Source: XYC2-FULL-41-22 sp041666465 (GTDB lineage Bacteria; Patescibacteriota; Gracilibacteria; UBA1369; UBA12470). Taken from it: a stretch of 11,677 bases of DNA. Location: NCBI GenBank assembly GCA_041666465.1, contig JBAYGX010000043.1, positions 1 to 11,677 of the forward strand. The letters run 5' to 3'. Both the position numbers and the translations under genes were made by a program. This document shows, one piece after another, positions 7,558-11,677 of the stretch. Under the pieces are notes generated by a model. The model did no database searches. It worked only from the letters and a program-made list of their open reading frames with translations, and was not told the DNA's origin. Every line of letters begins with the position of its first letter. The first letter of the stretch is position 1.

Positions 7558-7571
7558 CAAAGCGAACGGCC
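7549..7571 (+). repeat. Inverted repeat spanning the ftsX stop codon
   Basis: GGCCG (7549-7553) pairs with CGGCC (7567-7571), enclosing the TAG stop codon and AGCAAAGCGAA. The stop-proximal sequence TAGC...GCGAA.CGGCC resembles the hairpin at 6175-6187, suggesting a recurring 3'-end element. Confidence 0.35.
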
Positions 7572-7575
7572 CATA

Positions 7576-7609
7576 TTATAAGCCGTTTGCGTATGCAAAC
7601 TCCTTATAA
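7576..7609. repeat. Strong 13-bp hairpin in the ftsX-recO spacer
   Basis: TTATAAG (7576-7582) pairs with CTTATAA (7603-7609), and inside a 2x2 internal loop GTTTGC (7585-7590) pairs with GCAAAC (7595-7600) around the loop GTAT. No T run follows on either strand, so a classical intrinsic terminator is not supported. It could be an mRNA stability element, a REP-like repeat or a protein site. Confidence 0.6.
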
Positions 7610-7620
7610 GTTGTAAGAAG

Positions 7621-7668
7621 TTGAAGAAGTAGGGGAAGTGACATAGTTACGAGTTCTCCCCTCTTCAA
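7621..7668. repeat. Second inverted repeat in the ftsX-recO spacer
   Basis: AGGGGA (7631-7636) pairs with TCCCCT (7657-7662). The stem continues as TTGAAG (7621-7626) with CTTCAA (7663-7668) across a 4-base bulge, or as GAAG with CTTC across a one-base bulge. The 20-nt loop contains the shared 12-mer AAGTGACATAGT. Around it lie short near-repeats such as GTTGTAAG, GTTGAAG and GTTGTTAG, giving the spacer a low-complexity look. Confidence 0.45.
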
Positions 7669-7708
7669 ACTGTAAGTTGTAAATTGTTAGTTGTTAGCTT
7701 CTTCCCCC

Positions 7709-8461
7709 ATGCGCACCTTCCAAATAAAAGGAATCATCATTTCAAAAAGAGACCTCGGCGAATCCGATCGTGCATTTAAAATTATGACGGAGCATGAAGG
7801 CAAACTGGAAATAATCGCAAAAAACACAAGAAACGGTTCGAGCACACGAAACGGACATCTGGAACTTTTTAATTATGCAACTTTTTTCTTATACAAAAGC
7901 GAAAACCACACATACTTAAATCAATGCCAAACAATAACCGAATTCACACGCCTCAAATCCAATCTTGAAACAATCTCGACCGCATATTACGCAATCGAAA
8001 TCTTGGACAAACTAACGGCATTAAACGACCCGGCGGAAGAAATTTTTACATTACTGCTCTCCTTCTTGCGCGAACTGGAACAAAACCCACTCAAAAACGA
8101 AACAATCCTGCTCGCATTCAAAACCAAACTTCTTTACGACATGGGCCTACTCCCTTCCGTAATCATATGTGATAGTTGTGGGAACAAGCTCGCTCCCGAA
8201 CTCATATACTCGCCTCGTGAACACAAATTCCACTGCCGAAGTTGCCAAATAAATCCCGGTTTCGGCGGAACCACAATCTCACCTCAGGCAATAAAACTAT
8301 TTTATTTTTTGCAAAAAACACATCTGTCAAATGCCATAAAATTGAAAACCGATCAAACGCTCTCGCAAGCATCAAAAGAACTAACAACATTACTCGACAT
8401 TTATTTGCAGGAGAATTTGGGAAAAGAGTTGAAGAGCAAAACCATAAGTTATAATCTATAA
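7709..8461 (+). CDS. recO: DNA repair protein RecO
   Basis: The 250-residue protein starts at ATG 7709. The N-terminal OB-fold is typical: FQIKGIIISKRDLGESDRAF (4-23) followed by EGKLEIIAKNTRNG (30-43). The central helical part contains the zinc-binding site CDSCG (154-158) and HCRSC (175-179), with ligands C154, C157, C176 and C179; the length fits the family (about 240-260). RecO binds single-stranded DNA and SSB and, with RecR, loads RecA at gaps. An in-frame TTG lies 18 bases upstream, but the residues it would add (LASSP) do not belong to the OB-fold, so ATG 7709 is chosen. The start follows the pyrimidine tract AGCTTCTTCCCCC with no Shine-Dalgarno. Its TAA stop is in the same frame as the next gene. 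Confidence 0.93.
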   Translation: MRTFQIKGIIISKRDLGESDRAFKIMTEHEGKLEIIAKNTRNGSSTRNGHLELFNYATFFLYKSENHTYLNQCQTITEFTRLKSNLETISTAYYAIEILDKLTALNDPAEEIFTLLLSFLRELEQNPLKNETILLAFKTKLLYDMGLLPSVIICDSCGNKLAPELIYSPREHKFHCRSCQINPGFGGTTISPQAIKLFYFLQKTHLSNAIKLKTDQTLSQASKELTTLLDIYLQENLGKELKSKTISYNL

Positions 8462-8476
8462 ATTACCAACTTTTTA

Positions 8477-8485
8477 TGCTATAAT
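8477..8485 (+). promoter_or_regulatory. Extended -10 promoter element upstream of the hydrolase gene
   Basis: TGCTATAAT is a perfect extended -10 (TGn plus TATAAT at 8480-8485). The -35 position about 17 bp upstream (TATAAA) is poor, as is usual for extended -10 promoters. Transcription would start near 8491-8493, inside the frame that leads into the hydrolase gene and 195 nt before its first ATG. Confidence 0.5.
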
Positions 8486-8686
8486 ATTAAGATTAAATCT
8501 CAAATTATAGCTAAAAAAATACCTCTACATCATTGGACTTTACCAGCAGATCCTTCTAACAAACCTTCCAGAAGAGATTTTTTATTAAAACTTCTCCCAA
8601 AAAAAGAACCAACAAAAACAACACCCGGATCATCCACTTCAAGAAGAGAAATTCCGGAAACAGCTTCAGGAATTGCAGGAGCGGTT

Positions 8687-11020
8687 ATGGCTGTGGCGGC
8701 AGACCTAAGACACGAAAACACCACACCAATAATATCAGCAGACTCATGCGACACCCCGAAAAAACCGAAAGATGTAAAAGAACTTGTCAGAAACATGCGA
8801 TTCTCAGGCAAATCCGGAACTGACGAATGGATTGAATTTTTACAAGGAATATTCGAAGAAATTTACGAATCAGACGCAAGACAGGCAGCTTACTGGGATT
8901 TCGAGAACGGGATATTGGAAAAAGTGGAACTGCCTGCAGATTTTACAGACGAGACCAAACAAGCTTGGCACGATAACAACAGAAGAAGACTTGCAGGAGA
9001 AGATGCCATAATCCCGGAACCCGAAAGAACAGGATATCCATTCGTACAAGTCCCAGCTCTACCAGAAGGGAAAGAATCAGACCCTAACGCCCCAAAATCA
9101 CTAATCGAACTGGTATCAATAAATCTTCAACAAAAAACACAAGATCCGAGATATTTCAACGGAGAAGAAGTAACAATATATGAAGGGATTAATAGAATCG
9201 TATCAACATATAACGAAGCGGGATATGATATACCTTTTGAATTACCATTCGGACTTGGAGCTGGAGAAAGCACCTTCGACATAACTGCCATGTCAACATA
9301 CGAGAAAACTAAACACGCATACGGAATATTTCAATTTATACCGGGAACATTTGAAACAATAAGAAAAATCAACGAAGAACATCCGGAACGATGGAGTTCT
9401 TTTAGAAAAGGACCAATAGGTGAATTTACAGAAAGTGAATGGCAAAATCCACTCGTCCAAACAGAACTTTTTTGCGCATATTATGTATATATACAAGAAA
9501 TCATGAGAAAACCGTTGGACGACCTAACGGAAAGAATCAGAAAAATAGATCCAGGATTCCCATGTCCATTGGACGAAATCGCAGCAATCACATCATATAA
9601 CGCCGGAGAAAATGCAACCATTTACGCAATAAACCAATTCATAGCATTATCTGATGAAGAAATAATTTGCAAAGCCGGAGATCCACCATACGGAAAAGAT
9701 TTATGGCTCGCAATTATAAAAAACGTATTCGGAGATAAAGTCCCGGGAACAGATGATATATACATTGGGATGCATGTATTTACTTATGCGGCAAAAACTT
9801 ACGCGATGGGATCGCTTTTGATGGCAAAAAACAACGAATCAACCGAAGATAAAGAAGATGAGGATACAACAGAGGTAAGACACACAAACAAAACACGAAG
9901 TCGAGTACTCGGAGTATTGGCGACAGGTGCAGGATTGGCAACAGCGGCAGCAACAATACAAAGAAAAGAAATATCAAGAAGAACGGTTATACAAGGATTA
10001 CTGGCAGCTTTCGCCGCAAGCACATTACTTCATGCTCCACTTGCAAGAGCTGCAAGAGAGTTATTCCAAAACATAAAAGAAAAAGAACAACAACCACCGA
10101 CAATACCGGAATACATCAACTACGAAGATGCTGTAGCGGAAGCAAAAACAAGCTTAAGTCAGACATATGAAGCCTTGAAAAATCGTGAAAAAGTTCACGA
10201 CAAACTAAGTACAACCCCCGAAGAAAGCGCAAAAAGACGATACTACACAATGCCAAGACAGCTTGATGCTTTAAAGGGCGAATTCACAAGATGGTTTGGA
10301 GACAACTTCTTGGAAAGATTCAGAGCCTCAAAAAAACTACCTACAACAGAGCGAAAACCATTATATGAAGAAGGAGGCAGACTGCAAGAACAACATCTGA
10401 AAGAAGAAATTGAAGCAGGAAATGTAATAAAAATGGAACCAAATGATCCATCTCAACCATATTTCTGCGAACAAGTTGGGGAAAATGGAGGAACAGATAA
10501 CAACCCGGCAGCACTTTATATGAGAAAAGAGTTCTTACCACTCATGGGAAGCCTTATCGAATTGGTCAATTACCAAATCGACATGTTCAATACGAACCCG
10601 GCAGAATTTGGATATCCGGGTTTTCCAAAAATTCCACATATATCGGCAATAAAAATATCCGGCGCTCATCGTCCAATGATGCAACTATACGAAAGACTGA
10701 CAAGCAGTAAAAGTGGAAGTACAACAAAAGACACATCCTCTCACATTATTACACACGCACTTGATATCGGAGCTTTCAGCACCCCCGGATCTCACATGGT
10801 AAGATTCGTCGAATCGATGAAAGACGAAAGCGGAAAAACACGAGTAGAAGCCGGAGAAAAATTGCCATCGGAAGGATTCGGGAAACAAACGAGAAACATC
10901 TTATCAAGAATGATAGGTCGCTCACTCTTGGCACTTCAAGAACCGATGAAAAAACAAGGCATAACGGTTATGCCGCTATGGGAAGGAAGTCAACTGAACT
11001 GGCATGTCGCAATCGCATAA
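8687..11020 (+). CDS. Predicted two-domain peptidoglycan hydrolase: SLT lytic transglycosylase plus M15-type D,D-peptidase
   Basis: Numbered from ATG 8687 the protein has 777 residues. An SLT lytic transglycosylase domain spans about 165-320, with candidate catalytic Glu194 in GAGES, AYGIFQF (211-217) and SYNAGENA (303-310). Residues 385-405 are charged; two hydrophobic segments follow (407-424 and 433-452), the second preceded by SRRTVIQG and ending ARA-A, like a Tat signal peptide. A coiled, charged region (460-580) leads to an M15/DUF5715-like domain: SGAHRP (658-663), SSHIITHALDI (684-694, zinc ligands H686 and D693) and NWH (771-773, third ligand H773); the motif's usual Gly is Thr689. 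The enzyme should cut glycan strands and stem peptides outside the membrane. The frame is open back to 8462 with no ATG, GTG or TTG, so the true start may lie upstream (see findings). Confidence 0.85.
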   Translation: MAVAADLRHENTTPIISADSCDTPKKPKDVKELVRNMRFSGKSGTDEWIEFLQGIFEEIYESDARQAAYWDFENGILEKVELPADFTDETKQAWHDNNRRRLAGEDAIIPEPERTGYPFVQVPALPEGKESDPNAPKSLIELVSINLQQKTQDPRYFNGEEVTIYEGINRIVSTYNEAGYDIPFELPFGLGAGESTFDITAMSTYEKTKHAYGIFQFIPGTFETIRKINEEHPERWSSFRKGPIGEFTESEWQNPLVQTELFCAYYVYIQEIMRKPLDDLTERIRKIDPGFPCPLDEIAAITSYNAGENATIYAINQFIALSDEEIICKAGDPPYGKDLWLAIIKNVFGDKVPGTDDIYIGMHVFTYAAKTYAMGSLLMAKNNESTEDKEDEDTTEVRHTNKTRSRVLGVLATGAGLATAAATIQRKEISRRTVIQGLLAAFAASTLLHAPLARAARELFQNIKEKEQQPPTIPEYINYEDAVAEAKTSLSQTYEALKNREKVHDKLSTTPEESAKRRYYTMPRQLDALKGEFTRWFGDNFLERFRASKKLPTTERKPLYEEGGRLQEQHLKEEIEAGNVIKMEPNDPSQPYFCEQVGENGGTDNNPAALYMRKEFLPLMGSLIELVNYQIDMFNTNPAEFGYPGFPKIPHISAIKISGAHRPMMQLYERLTSSKSGSTTKDTSSHIITHALDIGAFSTPGSHMVRFVESMKDESGKTRVEAGEKLPSEGFGKQTRNILSRMIGRSLLALQEPMKKQGITVMPLWEGSQLNWHVAIA

Positions 11021-11025
11021 AATCT

Positions 11026-11146
11026 TATCTTTTCTCCTCTCCTCTCTTCACTAGCATCTTTACTATCTTCACTAGCTCCTAGGTCCTTCTTTTCCTATCT
11101 TTTCCCCTCTTCACTAGCTCACTATCTTTACTAGTTCCTAGGTCCT
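11026..11146. repeat. Two diverged copies of a pyrimidine- and CTAG-rich repeat
   Basis: Copy 1 (11026-11087) and copy 2 (11096-11146) both begin TATCTTTTC, contain TCTTCACTAGC and end in a 26-base block (11062-11087 and 11121-11146) that matches at 24 of 26 positions and finishes CCTAGGTCCT. CTAG, usually rare in bacterial DNA, occurs six times within 91 bases (11051, 11072, 11079, 11114, 11131 and 11138). The array fills the spacer between two converging genes and touches the TAG stop of the RelA/SpoT gene. No intrinsic terminator hairpin is evident. Confidence 0.65.
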
Positions 11147-11677
11147 ATCTTCTCTCTTCAGTCCTCACCCCCTTCACCCCACTCACCCCCTCAATTCTAT
11201 CTAGAATTTTTTCAAGCTGATCATATCCCCTGATTTCAATCGCAATTTTAGCCAAAACCAAACCTTCCTCACCTCTATTAAAGGTCATATTTACAATATT
11301 GCATCCCAAACCGGAAATAACAGAAGTAATATCGCTAATCAATCCATGTCTTTCAACAGCCTCGATAACAATCTCGGCCTGATATAACGAATGACTTTCT
11401 TGCCCTTTCCAAGAAACCTCAACAAAACGACGATCATCAAGACCTGAAAGATTTTCACAATCGGCCCTATGAATACGAATTTTTTTACCCCTCGCAACAT
11501 AACCAACAATAGAGTCACCAAATACAGGCTTGCAACAACTGCTAAGCACACAAGCCAAATCAGAATGTCCGGAAACCAAAATTTTATTTTTATCATCAGA
11601 AAAATCTTCACTCTTAACCACCCTAATAACAGAAGGTGCTCCCCTATCGATCTCGGGATAAATCCTCTTAATCGCCT
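11145..11677 (-). CDS. RelA/SpoT-type (p)ppGpp synthetase/hydrolase, C-terminal part (5' end outside window)
   Basis: The - strand frame is open from the window edge to a TAG stop at 11145-11147, giving 176 residues; the GTG at 11621 is only an internal codon. The first visible part carries the conserved-cysteine (zinc-finger-like) domain of long RelA/SpoT homologues: LSSCCKPVFGDSIVGYVARG (44-63) followed by IRIHRADCENL (67-77). A C-terminal ACT domain follows (about 98-170: AEIVIEAVERHGLISDITSVI). These regulatory domains sense ribosome or metabolic state and control the N-terminal hydrolase and synthetase domains, which lie outside the window. RelA cannot be told from a bifunctional Rel/SpoT without them. 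The gene converges on the hydrolase gene. Confidence 0.92.
   Translation of the reverse strand, partial: AIKRIYPEIDRGAPSVIRVVKSEDFSDDKNKILVSGHSDLACVLSSCCKPVFGDSIVGYVARGKKIRIHRADCENLSGLDDRRFVEVSWKGQESHSLYQAEIVIEAVERHGLISDITSVISGLGCNIVNMTFNRGEEGLVLAKIAIEIRGYDQLEKILDRIEGVSGVKGVRTEERR

Noticed and set aside
7621..7708. CRISPR-like array from the GTTGTAAG/GTTGAAG near-repeats
   Set aside because: The repeats are 7-8 bases long, irregularly spaced and without uniform spacers.
8429..8455. Promoter formed by TTGAAG (8429-8434) and TATAAT (8450-8455)
   Set aside because: The spacer is only 15 bp and it lies inside the recO end; the extended -10 at 8477-8485 is the better candidate.
8530..8811. A 93-codon - strand frame at the start of the hydrolase gene
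   Set aside because: It lies antisense to the frame carrying the twin-arginine motifs and continuous coding into the SLT domain; it has no promoter or family features.
11026..11146. Insertion sequence or transposon end
   Set aside because: There is no transposase gene, terminal inverted repeat or target duplication; the copies are direct and low-complexity.

Overview
The window is about 11.7 kb of AT-leaning bacterial DNA. It looks like part of a Candidate Phyla Radiation (Patescibacteria) genome, perhaps near the Peregrinibacteria/Gracilibacteria branch. This placement is an inference from the style of the FtsX and RecO proteins, the large unrecognised envelope proteins and the lack of Shine-Dalgarno sites. 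TGA is read as stop: the long frames contain no in-frame TGA, so the Gracilibacteria UGA=Gly code is unlikely. No tRNA, rRNA, CRISPR array, transposase or phage gene was seen.

Layout. (1) Bases 1-757, + strand: the C-terminal part of an unrecognised, probably helical protein. (2) Bases 758-1309: a convergent, gene-free stretch holding a cluster of nested inverted repeats (best part 941-1097), a candidate structured RNA of unknown class. (3) Bases 1310-5733, - strand: a two-gene operon, a 1166-residue single-pass membrane protein followed 11 bp later by a 303-residue protein, neither recognised. A near-consensus promoter (5766-5793) lies just upstream. (4) Bases 5867-8461, + strand: a small three-helix membrane protein, a cytidylyltransferase-fold nucleotidyltransferase, ftsX and recO, separated by short spacers with hairpins. 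(5) Bases 8462-11020, + strand: a large predicted peptidoglycan hydrolase with a lytic transglycosylase (SLT) domain and an M15-type D,D-peptidase domain, joined by a hydrophobic linker with an internal twin-arginine motif. Its reading frame is open 75 codons upstream of the first ATG. (6) Bases 11021-11144: a convergent spacer made of two diverged copies of a pyrimidine- and CTAG-rich repeat. (7) Bases 11145-11677, - strand: the C-terminal end of a RelA/SpoT (p)ppGpp synthetase/hydrolase.

How the genes fit together: FtsX normally couples the divisome to peptidoglycan hydrolases. Here it lies two genes upstream of a two-domain peptidoglycan hydrolase on the same strand, so a cell-wall remodelling link is plausible but unproven. 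The divergent operon encodes a large membrane protein with a long acidic, low-complexity C-terminal part, which would suit a surface or envelope role. The best candidates for something undescribed are the SLT-M15 fusion with its internal Tat-like segment and missing start codon, the unrecognised two-gene membrane operon, and the structured element at 941-1097.
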